Source: Prevotella sp.
GTDB lineage: Bacteria; Bacteroidota; Bacteroidia; Bacteroidales; Bacteroidaceae
Assembly (NCBI GenBank): GCA_017557405.1
Contig: JAFYYV010000050.1
Location: 1-57,966, forward strand
DNA length: 57,966 nucleotides
Direction: 5' to 3'
Shown here: in pieces, positions 34,653 through 43,353 of the stretch
Layout of the letters: each line of letters starts with the position of its first letter
How positions within the stretch are numbered: the stretch's first letter is position 1
The notes under the pieces: generated by a model
Seen by the model: the letters and a program-made list of their open reading frames with translations, nothing else
Databases searched by the model: none
What the model was told of the DNA's origin: nothing
Program-made: the position numbers and the translations under genes

Positions 34653-35882
34653 ATGAATTCAAATGAAAAAGATCGGAAACTTAACCTTGTACGCGGTTCT
34701 TTGATAGGTGGTGCTGCAGGCGATGCACTTGGCTATCCTGTGGAGTTCAACTCCTATCGTTCGATTATTGATAGATATGGAAAACCTGGCATTACTGAAT
34801 ATGACTTGGATGGAGGTGTGGCCAAGATCAGCGACGATACTCAGATGACGCTGTTCACAGCCAATGGTATGTTGCTGGGACTGACGCGTGGCTTTATGCG
34901 AGGCGTTGGTAGCATGCCTGAGTTCTGTGTGGAATACGCTTATAAAGATTGGTATAACACCCAGATGAAATCGTATGAAAGCGTGATGGCTGAAAATGAG
35001 AATCGCCACTCTTGGTTGAGTGCCATACCTCAACTTTACGCTCGACGAGCGCCTGGCAACACCTGTCTGGCAGCCATCAGAGAGATTATGAAGGGTGAAA
35101 CGCCCCAGAACGATAGTAAAGGATGTGGTGGCGTGATGCGCGTGTCTCCCTATGCTTTGTTTAGTGCCTGCCATGAAATGCGATATAAGATAGAAAATAT
35201 CGATGTGGCAGGTGGTGAAATTGCCCGTCTGACGCATAAGCACCCATTAGGATGGTTTCCTGCCATTGTGCTGACACATATTATATACCGTTTGGTGAAA
35301 GATGGTGGTTTTGATGGTCTCGATAAGTCGTCAGCCGTTAGGTGTTTCTCTGGGATTGTCAACGAGGCTCTGCAATTGCTGCCCAGTCTAAAAGTCATGT
35401 GTCCTGTTTCTGAAATGACCTGGGACCAAGAGCGAACCATTGGCGAGGTGTTCCCCAATGCTGTTGTACGCCAACGAGAGTTGGTGGAACGTGCTTTGTT
35501 GCTTGCAGGCAACGACCAAACTGACATCGAGAATATCACCCGTCTTGGTCAAGGTTGGGTTGGCGAAGAAACGCTGGCCATTGCCGTCTATGCCGTAGCT
35601 CGTCATATCGACAGCTTCGAGGATACGTTGGTTGCCGCTGTCAACCACGATGGCGACAGCGACTCTACAGGTGCTGTAGCAGGCAACATCATTGGAGCTA
35701 TCGTTGGCTACGATGCCATTCCTGACAAGTTCACAAAAAATCTGGAACTCCACGATGTCATTCTCTCTGTCGCCAACGACCTCCATCAAGGCTGTATTAT
35801 CGCTGAGAGGGATTTGATGAATACGCCAGAGAAAATTCAATGGTACGAACGGTATTGCAAAATGGAGCCGTCAGGTTTTTAA
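34653..35882 (+). CDS. ADP-ribosylglycohydrolase family protein
   Basis: A 409-residue protein of the DraG/ARH fold, which removes ADP-ribose from proteins or nucleic acids with two Mg2+ ions. Metal-site segments are visible: GGAAGDALGYPVEF, ISDDTQMTLFTANG (first acidic cluster) and NHDGDSDSTGAVAGNIIGA (second). It is longer than DraG (about 300), with the extra length in the middle. No ADP-ribosyltransferase gene lies nearby, so the target is unknown. Confidence 0.9.
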   Translation: MNSNEKDRKLNLVRGSLIGGAAGDALGYPVEFNSYRSIIDRYGKPGITEYDLDGGVAKISDDTQMTLFTANGMLLGLTRGFMRGVGSMPEFCVEYAYKDWYNTQMKSYESVMAENENRHSWLSAIPQLYARRAPGNTCLAAIREIMKGETPQNDSKGCGGVMRVSPYALFSACHEMRYKIENIDVAGGEIARLTHKHPLGWFPAIVLTHIIYRLVKDGGFDGLDKSSAVRCFSGIVNEALQLLPSLKVMCPVSEMTWDQERTIGEVFPNAVVRQRELVERALLLAGNDQTDIENITRLGQGWVGEETLAIAVYAVARHIDSFEDTLVAAVNHDGDSDSTGAVAGNIIGAIVGYDAIPDKFTKNLELHDVILSVANDLHQGCIIAERDLMNTPEKIQWYERYCKMEPSGF

Positions 35883-35957
35883 TTGCGGTCGAAATTACTT
35901 TCATTCGGAACCAACGGTCATCGGCCACAACGTGGGAAAGATATAAGCCCAAATAAA

Positions 35958-36008
35958 TTTGGCTTTTCTCTCGTTTATTAGTAACTTTGTCAAAATTGAC
36001 GAAGTTAC
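35958..36008 (+). promoter_or_regulatory. Upstream purN promoter overlapping a near-perfect palindrome
   Basis: TTTG at 35958-35961, a 20-base spacer and TAACTTTG at 35982-35989. The -7 box lies inside a 28-base inverted repeat at 35981-36008: GTAACTTTGTCAA, two bases, then TTGACGAAGTTAC, one mismatch in 13 pairs. It could be an operator or an RNA hairpin at the very start of the transcript. Confidence 0.6.
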
Positions 36009-36038
36009 TAGCACTCGGCATAAAAAAGAATAAATTCT

Positions 36039-36069
36039 TTTGTTCTGCCCTCGTTTTTTAGTAACTTTG
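36039..36069 (+). promoter_or_regulatory. Proximal purN promoter
   Basis: TTTG at 36039-36042, a 19-base spacer and TAACTTTG at 36062-36069. The bases before the -7 box (TCGTTTTTTAG) repeat those of the upstream promoter (TCGTTTATTAG), so the two look duplicated. Confidence 0.7.
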
Positions 36070-36106
36070 CACCCAAATTGGATGTGAAGGTCCTGAATGT
36101 GTGAAA

Positions 36107-36685
36107 ATGAAGAAAACGAACATAGCGATTTTTGTGTCGGGAGGCGGCACGAACTGTGAGAATCTGATCAAGTATTTCAGTGGTTCCGACCATATTGCCT
36201 CGACGTTGGTGCTGAGCAATCGTGCCGACGCCTATGGTTTGGTGCGTGCCGAGCGGTTGGGTGTTCCCACAGTCGTAGTCAACAAGGCTCAGCTGAACGA
36301 TCCCGATTTCATGCTTCCGTTGTTGCGCGAGTATGGCGTAGGCTTCATCGTGTTGGCAGGCTTCCTGCCGTTGGTACCCGATTTCCTCATCGAGGCCTTC
36401 CCGCGCCGTATGGTGAATCTGCATCCCGCGCTGTTGCCCAAGTATGGTGGCAAAGGCATGTGGGGACATCATGTGCATGAGGCCGTGAAAGCGGCTGGCG
36501 AGACCGAGACAGGCATGACTGTCCACTATGTCTCTTCGGTATGCGATGGTGGCGAGATTATCGCCCAATATCGTGTGGCTCTATCCCCCGACGATACCGT
36601 TGATGACATTGCCGAGAAAGAACATCAATTGGAGATGCAGTACTTTCCGACAATTGTCGAGAAAGTGATATTGGAAAACAGATAA
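36107..36685 (+). CDS. purN: Phosphoribosylglycinamide formyltransferase
   Basis: A 192-residue enzyme that formylates GAR with 10-formyltetrahydrofolate in purine synthesis. ATG at 36107 is preferred to a GTG two codons upstream. It has the phosphate-binding loop SGGGTNCENLI, the catalytic Asn and His in VNLHPALLPKYGG, and the aspartate in SSVCDGGEII. It has its own double promoter and a terminator, so it is probably monocistronic. Confidence 0.93.
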   Translation: MKKTNIAIFVSGGGTNCENLIKYFSGSDHIASTLVLSNRADAYGLVRAERLGVPTVVVNKAQLNDPDFMLPLLREYGVGFIVLAGFLPLVPDFLIEAFPRRMVNLHPALLPKYGGKGMWGHHVHEAVKAAGETETGMTVHYVSSVCDGGEIIAQYRVALSPDDTVDDIAEKEHQLEMQYFPTIVEKVILENR

Positions 36686-36717
36686 TGAGATAATAGATAA
36701 AAGATAAAAACAAAAAA

Positions 36718-36747
36718 GGGACGCAAAAACTTGCGCCCTTTTTTTAT
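36718..36747 (+). terminator. Rho-independent terminator of purN
   Basis: GGGACGCAA, a 4-base loop and TTGCGCCC (one bulged A), followed by a run of seven T. Confidence 0.85.
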
Positions 36748-36770
36748 TTAATATCTAAACTCCATTCCTT

Positions 36771-36808
36771 CCTCCCCTCCCTTTTGGGGAGGGGTCGGGG
36801 GTGAGGCT
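36771..36808. repeat. Intergenic copy of the GC-rich palindromic repeat
   Basis: CCTCCCCTCCC, TTTT, GGGGAGGGG, then TCGGGGGTGAGGCT. It is the same element type that is translated twice within the helicase gene (14504 and 15092). It lies just after the nadB stop on the minus strand and could also act as a terminator for it. Confidence 0.75.
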
Positions 36809-36810
36809 TT

Positions 36811-38400
36811 TTACTTCTTATCATACGCATGCACTGGATAGTCGATAGTGTAGTGCAACCCTCGGCATTCCTTGCGCTCGATGGCCCATCGTGTGATGAG
36901 ATAGGCCGTGTTGATCATGTTGCGCAGTTCGCAGATATCGCGGCTGGCCTTCACGCGTTTGAACAGGTTCTCTGTCTCCTCAAAGAGCAGGTCGAGACGG
37001 TCCCAGGCGCGTTTCAGTCGGAGGTCGCTACGCACGATACCCACGTAGTTCGACATAATCTCACCCACTTCCTTCACGCTCTGCGTGATGAGCACTTGCT
37101 CCTCGTTCGACATCGTTCCATCGTCGTTCCACTCGGGCACCTTCTCGTTGAAGTCGTAGAAATCCACATGCTCCAGCGAGTGCTTGGCGGCGGCGTCGGC
37201 ATAGACAACGGCTTCGATGAGCGAGTTGCTCGCCAGTCGGTTGCCACCATGCAATCCCGTGCACGAACATTCGCCGAGCGCATAGAGTCGGTCGATGGAC
37301 GAACAGCCATTCAAATCGACCTTGATACCACCACACATGTAGTGGGCGGCAGGACGCACGGGGATGTATTCCTTGGTGATGTCGATGCCCAGAGAGAGAC
37401 ATTTCTGGTAGATGTTGGGGAAGTGGTGGCGAGTCTCGTCGGCAGGTTTGTGCGTCACGTCGAGACACACATGATCCAATCCGTGAATCTTCATTTCCTT
37501 GTCGATGGCGCGAGCCACAATGTCGCGTGGTGCCAACGACAGACGCTCGTCGTATTTCTCCATGAAAGTCTCGCCGTTGGGCAGCTTCAAGATGCCACCA
37601 TAGCCGCGCATGGCCTCGGTGATGAGATAGGCGGGATGTGTCTCACCTGGATGATGCAACACGGTCGGGTGGAACTGCACGAACTCCATATCGGCCACCG
37701 TACCCTTTGCACGATACACCATAGCGATGCCATCACCCGTCGCGATGATGGGGTTCGAGGTCGTCTGATACACGGCTCCCACGCCACCCGTACACATCAC
37801 GGTAATCTTCGACAGATAGGTATCCACCTTCTGCGTGTCGGGATTCAACACATAGGCGCCATAGCAGTTGATATACGGCGTACGACGCGTTACGCGGGCA
37901 CCCAGATGGTGCTGGGTGATCACCTCCACGGCGAAATGGTTCTCCTTCACCTCGATGTCGGGACAGGCACGCACGGCGGCCATCAATCCGCGTTGTATCT
38001 CGGCACCCGTGTCGTCGGCGTGGTGCAGAATGCGGAACTCCGAGTGTCCGCCCTCGCGATGCAGGTCGAACTCACCCTGTTCGTTGCGGTCGAAGTTCAC
38101 ACCCCACTTCACGAGCTCGTCAATCTGGCTGGGCGCGTTTCTCACCACCTGTTCCACGGCATCGCGGTCGCTGATGTAGTCGCCGGCAATCATCGTATCT
38201 TCGATGTGCTTCTCGAAGTTGTCAACCTTGAGGTTGGTCACGCTGGCCACGCCTCCTTGCGCGAACGAAGTGTTGGCCTCGTCAAGCGAGGTCTTGCAGA
38301 TCATGCAGATCTTCCCCTTCTTCGCCCTTGCCACCTTCAGCGCATAACTCATACCTGCGACGCCTGCGCCGATAATCAGAAAGTCGTACTTGTAAATCAT
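36811..38400 (-). CDS. nadB: L-aspartate oxidase
   Basis: A 529-residue FAD enzyme that oxidises aspartate to iminoaspartate, the first step of NAD synthesis. The start MIYKYDFLIIGAG was chosen; an upstream non-ATG start would overlap the -7 box. It has the FAD fold FLIIGAGVAGMSYAL, the capping-domain segment SLAPRDIVARAIDKEM, and the family signature CTGLHGGNRLASNSLIEAVVYA. Its usual partners nadA and nadC are not here. Confidence 0.94.
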   Translation of the reverse strand: MIYKYDFLIIGAGVAGMSYALKVARAKKGKICMICKTSLDEANTSFAQGGVASVTNLKVDNFEKHIEDTMIAGDYISDRDAVEQVVRNAPSQIDELVKWGVNFDRNEQGEFDLHREGGHSEFRILHHADDTGAEIQRGLMAAVRACPDIEVKENHFAVEVITQHHLGARVTRRTPYINCYGAYVLNPDTQKVDTYLSKITVMCTGGVGAVYQTTSNPIIATGDGIAMVYRAKGTVADMEFVQFHPTVLHHPGETHPAYLITEAMRGYGGILKLPNGETFMEKYDERLSLAPRDIVARAIDKEMKIHGLDHVCLDVTHKPADETRHHFPNIYQKCLSLGIDITKEYIPVRPAAHYMCGGIKVDLNGCSSIDRLYALGECSCTGLHGGNRLASNSLIEAVVYADAAAKHSLEHVDFYDFNEKVPEWNDDGTMSNEEQVLITQSVKEVGEIMSNYVGIVRSDLRLKRAWDRLDLLFEETENLFKRVKASRDICELRNMINTAYLITRWAIERKECRGLHYTIDYPVHAYDKK

Positions 38401-38421
38401 ACTTGTTTGATCTTGTTGGTG

Positions 38422-38429
38422 CAAAAATA
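38422..38429 (-). promoter_or_regulatory. -7 box of nadB
   Basis: TATTTTTG on the minus strand, 21 bases before the ATG at 38400. No clear TTTG element upstream. Confidence 0.55.
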
Positions 38430-38557
38430 AACAAAATTCTCGACACGACCATACTTCGTTGTCCGTTTTTTTGCAGATGCGGGAAATAATCCTTATTTTT
38501 GCAAAACAGAAAGCTTAATGTTCAATGTTCAATCTTCAACGTTCAATATCATAACTT

Positions 38558-38980
38558 ATGCGCAAGCAAGATATTTTCGCCGGAAATCCCAAGCGCGTGT
38601 TCCATCAGCGTTTCACGTTGGCTGCCAAGTGCGGCATCGCCTTGTGCGTGCTGTTAATGTTCTATTTCTTCTGGATCAAGACGGCCATCATCAGTCTCCT
38701 GCTGCTCATCGTTGGGGTGGGGATGATAGAGCGCGTGCTCCACACCACCTACACCGTCGGGAAGAGCGACGACCAATATTTCCTGCTGGTGGACAAAGGG
38801 CGCTTCTCGTTCCAGACGCTGGTGCCTGTCAACGAAATATCCCGCGTCATACCCATGCGTCGTCTGTTTGGCCTCTCGCGCTATCTGCTCGTTGAATATG
38901 GAGAGAACCGTCTGCTGAGCGTCGAGCCCGAAGACGAAGAGGAATTCATAGCCGAAATCAAGAAAAGAAAACAATCATGA
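38558..38980 (+). CDS. Small membrane protein with PH-like cytoplasmic domain
   Basis: A 140-residue protein with a hydrophobic hairpin (about residues 22-60) followed by a soluble part (TYTVGKSDDQYFLLVDKGRFS ... ISRVIPMRRLFGLSRYLLVEYGENRLLSVEPEDEEEFIAEIKKR). The soluble part resembles bacterial PH-type domains of YdbT/DUF304 style. Its last 4 bases overlap the PBP4 gene. Function is unknown; the coupling hints at an envelope role. Confidence 0.75.
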   Translation: MRKQDIFAGNPKRVFHQRFTLAAKCGIALCVLLMFYFFWIKTAIISLLLLIVGVGMIERVLHTTYTVGKSDDQYFLLVDKGRFSFQTLVPVNEISRVIPMRRLFGLSRYLLVEYGENRLLSVEPEDEEEFIAEIKKRKQS

Positions 38981-40242
38981 ATATCAGAAAATCACTCGTC
39001 ATACTCGCCCTCGCGGCTTGTTTCAATGTGTCGCTGGCACAACAAACTGTCACCTCGCCAGAAGAGTCGTTGGATAGCATTGCCGCCGACCTGCAGCTCA
39101 ACGACTCGGTGGCCATCGACTCGCTGTTGCCGTGGGAGCAGGCTGTAGCAGCCAAGCTCGACCGTTGTGTGCAATCGCCGTTGTTGCAAACCACGCAGGC
39201 GGCCATCATGGTGTGGGACCTCGATGCCGACTCGGCCATCTATTGTTTCAACCACCGCCAGCTCATGCGACCCGCCTCCACCGAGAAACTGCTCACAGCC
39301 ATCACGGCCATCGACCGTCTGGGCGGCTCCTATCAGTTCAAGACCGAGCTCGCCTACACGGGTTCCATCGACAACCACACGCTCAATGGCGACCTCCATT
39401 GCATCGGAGGCATGGACCCCCGTTTCAACGGCGACGACCTCAACGCCTTTGTCGAGAGTGTGCGCCGCATGGGCATCGACACCATTCGAGGCGGATTGGT
39501 GGCCGACCGTTCGTTTAAGGAGAGTGCCACGCTGGGCGAAGGATGGTGCTGGGACGACGACAACCCTGTGCTCTCGCCGTTGCTCATCAATCGCGAAGAC
39601 AATCTCCTTGAGCGCTTCGAGGCCCTCCTGCTGAAAGCCCACATCACCATCATCCCCACCACGACCACAAAACCTGGTCGCCGGGCGCCCGTTCCCAAGA
39701 AGATTTGCACGCGCTTCCACACCATCGACCAGATTCTCATGAAGATGATGAAGGACAGCGACAACCTATACGCAGAATCGATGTTCTACCAGATTGCTGC
39801 AGCCGATGGCAACCGACCCGCTACCGCCAAGAACACCGCCACCATCATCAAGCGGCTCATCACGAAACTGGGGCTCGACGCGTCTCAATATTACATCGCC
39901 GACGGTTCGGGCCTTTCGCTCTACAACTACGTCTCAGCCGAACTTGAGACCATGTTCCTGCGCCACGCCTTCCGCAACGAGAAAATCTTCATCCACCTCT
40001 ATCCCTCGCTGCCCATTGCGGGTGTCGATGGAACGCTGAAGAACCGAATGAAGCACACCTTCACGCAGGGCAACGTGCGGGCGAAAACCGGTACTCTCTC
40101 GCGAGTCATCTCCCTCGCTGGCTATTGCAAGGCAGCCAACGGCCACAATCTCTGCTTCGCCATCCTCAACCAGGGAATCCCCAAAGCCAGCATGGCACGC
40201 GCCTTCCAAGACCGCGTCTGCCAAATCCTATGCGAACCGTGA
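38977..40242 (+). CDS. dacB: D-alanyl-D-alanine carboxypeptidase/endopeptidase, PBP4 type
   Basis: A 421-residue exported serine peptidase (S13 family) trimming and cutting peptidoglycan cross-links. It has a signal peptide ending near VSLAQ, then SxxK in PASTEKLLTAI (catalytic serine), SxN in MKDSDNLYAES and KTG in RAKTGTLSRV. It is slightly shorter than E. coli PBP4 (477), with a reduced inserted domain between SxxK and SxN. Its start overlaps the upstream gene (ATGA). Confidence 0.93.
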   Translation: MNIRKSLVILALAACFNVSLAQQTVTSPEESLDSIAADLQLNDSVAIDSLLPWEQAVAAKLDRCVQSPLLQTTQAAIMVWDLDADSAIYCFNHRQLMRPASTEKLLTAITAIDRLGGSYQFKTELAYTGSIDNHTLNGDLHCIGGMDPRFNGDDLNAFVESVRRMGIDTIRGGLVADRSFKESATLGEGWCWDDDNPVLSPLLINREDNLLERFEALLLKAHITIIPTTTTKPGRRAPVPKKICTRFHTIDQILMKMMKDSDNLYAESMFYQIAAADGNRPATAKNTATIIKRLITKLGLDASQYYIADGSGLSLYNYVSAELETMFLRHAFRNEKIFIHLYPSLPIAGVDGTLKNRMKHTFTQGNVRAKTGTLSRVISLAGYCKAANGHNLCFAILNQGIPKASMARAFQDRVCQILCEP

Positions 40243-40402
40243 GCGTTAGGCAATCGTTCGCTAACTCCCTTTTAAATAGGTGGCCGAGACTTGTATTTAT
40301 TTTTACAAAATCTTGTCGACTTTTCCGTTCAATCTAGAAAAGAAAATGGAGTGAAATAACGACTTTTTCGCTCCAATTTCCTCATTTTCCACACTTGAAA
40401 TT

Positions 40403-40534
40403 GTTACATGTGGCACCTGAGGCGCTCATAGTTATGCTTTGACCCGCTCAGATGATAGCTTTGACGCTCTCAAAGCATAGCTATGACAACCTCATTCCAT
40501 ACATTTGACCACCTCATTGCATAGCTTTGACAAT
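40403..40534. repeat. 22-bp periodic array C, five clear units plus one weaker
   Basis: Units start at 40403 (weak), 40425, 40447, 40469, 40491 and 40513. They mostly read in the opposite sense to array A: CTCATTGCATAGCTTTGAC is the complement of GTCAAAGCTATGCAATGAG. TCA at positions 2-4 and TGA at 16-18 hold in the five clear units. Centre words are GTGGC, TTATG, GATAG, CATAG, CATAC and CATAG. The array lies in a 1,044-base gap between convergent genes. Confidence 0.85.
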
Positions 40535-41053
40535 GCTATAAAATGTAAAGAAAACGGAAACCGCTGATTATCAACCATTTCCGAAAATGCTCAAAACTCG
40601 CGTATTTGCCCGCGAGGGAGAATTTTTTCAAAACGTTGGCCTTCTCGTGGCATCAAAATCTATAATTTTCTTTACATTAGAAGCATTTGAGTTTTGGAGG
40701 TAGTATTTACCAACATTTTCGTTACATTATGGTTACAAAACGCTCTCACAATTGTTCCAATTCATAGTGAAAAATGGCATTTATTACTCTATTTTCTGCA
40801 ACATGATATGCTGTTTGACCGAAAAAAACCTCCAAATGAGATGATGATGTTGAATTTCAAAACCGCATAATTGTACGCAAAACGTAGGAAAAAGCATCGA
40901 AACAAGCATTTTTTGCTGTTTTTTTGAGCCTTTTTAGAGGAAAAAACAGCATGTTTTTGTCCTTTTTACAGGAGTTGAATCATGGGCGCAGAGTATTCTA
41001 AAAATTATATCTTATTGATAATCAGACTTTTAGATGAAAATTCTAATGACTAA
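40535..41053. other. Gene-free AT-rich stretch with one inverted repeat
   Basis: No gene found. A perfect 13-bp inverted repeat, AATGTAAAGAAAA at 40542-40554 and TTTTCTTTACATT at 40666-40678, starts right after array C. The phrase TTCATAGTGAAAAAT near 40762 is close to TTCATAGTAAAAAAT near 57690 beside array D. TTATTGATAATCAGA near 41013-41027 is the complement of a word in the 12074-12397 element. Confidence 0.5.
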
Positions 41054-41215
41054 ACATTTCAATTTCAGTTATTACAGTTAGTTTTCGAGAGGTGGTCATT
41101 TTTCTTCTTATTTATATAACTAATTAATAATTAATAAGTTATATAGTATATAATAGGGATTTTGAAAGATGACGATGCCTCTAAAACCTAACTGAAATTG
41201 AAATAACTGAAATGT
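41054..41215. repeat. AT-rich core with imperfect 47-bp inverted arms
   Basis: The left arm 41054-41099 begins ACATTTCAATTTCAGTTATT and ends GAGAGGTGGTCAT. The right arm 41169-41215, reversed, begins ACATTTCAGTTATTTC and ends GAGGCATCGTCAT. The 69-base core (TATATAACTAATTAATAATT and similar) is nearly all A/T. The arms are built of iterated TTTCAGTTA/TTTCAATT words. Confidence 0.75.
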
Positions 41216-41286
41216 ACTTGTCCGTAGATTTCTAATTCAGACTATTCTTCTACAAGGCTCTGCTCTATTGTTTCATTGCTATACCT

Positions 41287-43353
41287 TCATTGTCTCAATA
41301 GCCGCTCAATCTCATCGAAGTCGGGCACACTTAGGCTGTTCCCATTGCAAGTTGCAGGATAGATCCGTTGGCCTTCTGCATCGAAGACCATATAGACGTA
41401 ATCTGTAAAATCATTCGTCAATTGTTTCACGATATTCTGATATACAATCTGCGACGGCAGCGGATAGTGCTCACCGCGAAGTTGGGCTATCTGCTGTTTC
41501 CATGCCGGTTGATATGAGAAACTGAAATCAATGAAGACAAACACGGCCTTACTGTCAGCCAATCTTTTCTGCATGGGGATGACGGCATAACGGTTTAGTC
41601 GAGAACCATAATCGATAGGTGAAGAATTCCACATTTGCACATAGACTGGATGTCCCCGATATGGTGCTATGATGGAGTCTATGGTCAACGACATCAACTG
41701 CTCTTCTATTTTTTTCTTTTCATCCCATTTTAGATTAGGGGGTATCAAATCATGAATGGTATAGCCTGTACGATGGCGGTTCTCCTCTGTGAGTCGTGCC
41801 AATTTATCGCTGAAGTATTTCAGGTAGTTCCTGTAGTCTTGCGGCAGTGCTGCCAATTCTTGTTCTTGCTGCAGGGAGTCGATGGGTGTCAACTTGTCCA
41901 TCTGTAGTCCCTGTAAGGTACGAGCCTTTAGTTCGTTATCAAATAGTTCAGGTAAAAGTACTGGTAGTTGTTGTAAGAATCTCACGATCCTGTCATAGAA
42001 CGGCGGGCATAACAGTTGGCGAGGGTCTTGGAGTTGGCGCATGTATAGTTTGATATGTTCCATCTCTACAGTGTCTGCGTCTATCCAATAGTCTCCCCAT
42101 TCCCGTCTCCACTGATCAAGTTCTTCCTGTGTGGCACCATTACCAGGTCTGTTAGCATTGCGCTGTTTTTCACGTTCCCTAGTGACATTCTGCAGGGTGC
42201 CGCTTATAAAATGTACGGCTACCAGCGAATCGTTAAGTGCCAGCAACTGCCTCATCTGTGGTGAACCATTACGAGAGGCAGCATGACTGGTGAAAAAGTT
42301 TATGAGGTGTTCCTCCAGTTGCTGGATGCTGATGGCAAACGGCTCTTTCAGCAGACTGTCAGCCACACTTCTTGCCTGTGTCTCAAGTTCTATCCCCTGT
42401 TCAATGACTGTGGGCTTGAGTTGATTCCATTCCGTACTCAGTCGAGCCAAAGGTCCGCTGGTAACGTAGGCCAAGGGTGCCGAAATGCTATCACTTCCAT
42501 AGCGGCGGCGACGTGATACTTCGCGCATGTTGATATACAACTCGGTCTCTCGGTCTGGCTCGGCATAGAAGAACACGTCTTGGTCGCCTAATGGAATCTC
42601 AATAGGTGTGAGATGTGTCAGCGGCACCTGAACGAGGAAGTCGCCTGATGACAGCACGTTGGCCAAGATAGTATCACAAGGCGCCTTTATCTGATAGGAA
42701 CTGGCACCAATGCGCAGGCACACCTGTTCCTTCATGCCCGGACGATACTCTAACAGATGGCCGCGGACGGTGGCCATACCGAAATGTATTTTGGGAATGG
42801 GCAATGTGTCGCCGTCGGCAGGCATAGTCGATAGTTTTCGTTCCAGTTCCTTGGGCAGAGCCATTGGTGGCAGGGGGGTGCCGTCGATGCGAATGCCGAA
42901 GAATCCCCACTCGCCACGACCTCCCGTCTCTGTCAGGTCGATGGTGCGCACGCGTTTCGGTAGGGGCGGGAATACAAGACGCACCATAAAGTCGCCTTTC
43001 TTTGGAGCCTTGAAGTGCTGGCCTATACGGATGTCATAGTCGCCTTCTATGCTACGAATGAAATATTGCCTTCCCCGTTCATCGCGCAGACAGACGGTAG
43101 GGTCAAAGCGTTTCCAAAGGTATGATCCCATCTGAAGTTCTACGATGGTAGCCGTATCGTTACGCTCGATGGCTTTCAACCGTGTCGTCTCATCATGGCC
43201 ACGATAGACAAAGATTGTATATTGGAGGCCAGTAAATCCTTGTCCTTGATAGACGAATGGCGGATATTCTATGCGGATGTTCTTTGCCTGGGAGGTCAGG
43301 TTTGCCAACATCAGTAACAAAACGAAATAATAAATCTTTTTCATCTCATTCAT
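41287..43353 (-). CDS. Exported protein of unknown function with a cysteine-free thioredoxin-like C terminus
   Basis: A 688-residue protein; the start MNEMKKIYYF was chosen because it forms an ATGA overlap with the upstream BlaR1-like gene. The signal peptide ends near LTSQA. The N-terminal third is beta-rich, the middle helical. The last 120 residues (AVFVFIDFSFSYQPAWKQQI ... YVYMVFDAEGQRIYPAT ... PDFDEIERLLR) follow the pattern of a TlpA/thioredoxin-like domain but the usual CxxC position has no cysteine; this is a fold guess from pattern only. It is third in the blaI-blaR1-like operon, where resistance operons often carry the effector. Confidence 0.6.
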   Translation of the reverse strand: MNEMKKIYYFVLLLMLANLTSQAKNIRIEYPPFVYQGQGFTGLQYTIFVYRGHDETTRLKAIERNDTATIVELQMGSYLWKRFDPTVCLRDERGRQYFIRSIEGDYDIRIGQHFKAPKKGDFMVRLVFPPLPKRVRTIDLTETGGRGEWGFFGIRIDGTPLPPMALPKELERKLSTMPADGDTLPIPKIHFGMATVRGHLLEYRPGMKEQVCLRIGASSYQIKAPCDTILANVLSSGDFLVQVPLTHLTPIEIPLGDQDVFFYAEPDRETELYINMREVSRRRRYGSDSISAPLAYVTSGPLARLSTEWNQLKPTVIEQGIELETQARSVADSLLKEPFAISIQQLEEHLINFFTSHAASRNGSPQMRQLLALNDSLVAVHFISGTLQNVTREREKQRNANRPGNGATQEELDQWRREWGDYWIDADTVEMEHIKLYMRQLQDPRQLLCPPFYDRIVRFLQQLPVLLPELFDNELKARTLQGLQMDKLTPIDSLQQEQELAALPQDYRNYLKYFSDKLARLTEENRHRTGYTIHDLIPPNLKWDEKKKIEEQLMSLTIDSIIAPYRGHPVYVQMWNSSPIDYGSRLNRYAVIPMQKRLADSKAVFVFIDFSFSYQPAWKQQIAQLRGEHYPLPSQIVYQNIVKQLTNDFTDYVYMVFDAEGQRIYPATCNGNSLSVPDFDEIERLLRQ

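Noticed and set aside
36829-38430. A 533-codon plus-strand open frame opposite nadB
   Set aside because: nadB on the other strand has complete family motifs; the antisense product resembles nothing.
40535-41053. Hidden gene in the 1-kb convergent gap
   Set aside because: All frames are short and AT-rich with no protein pattern, so I treat it as non-coding.
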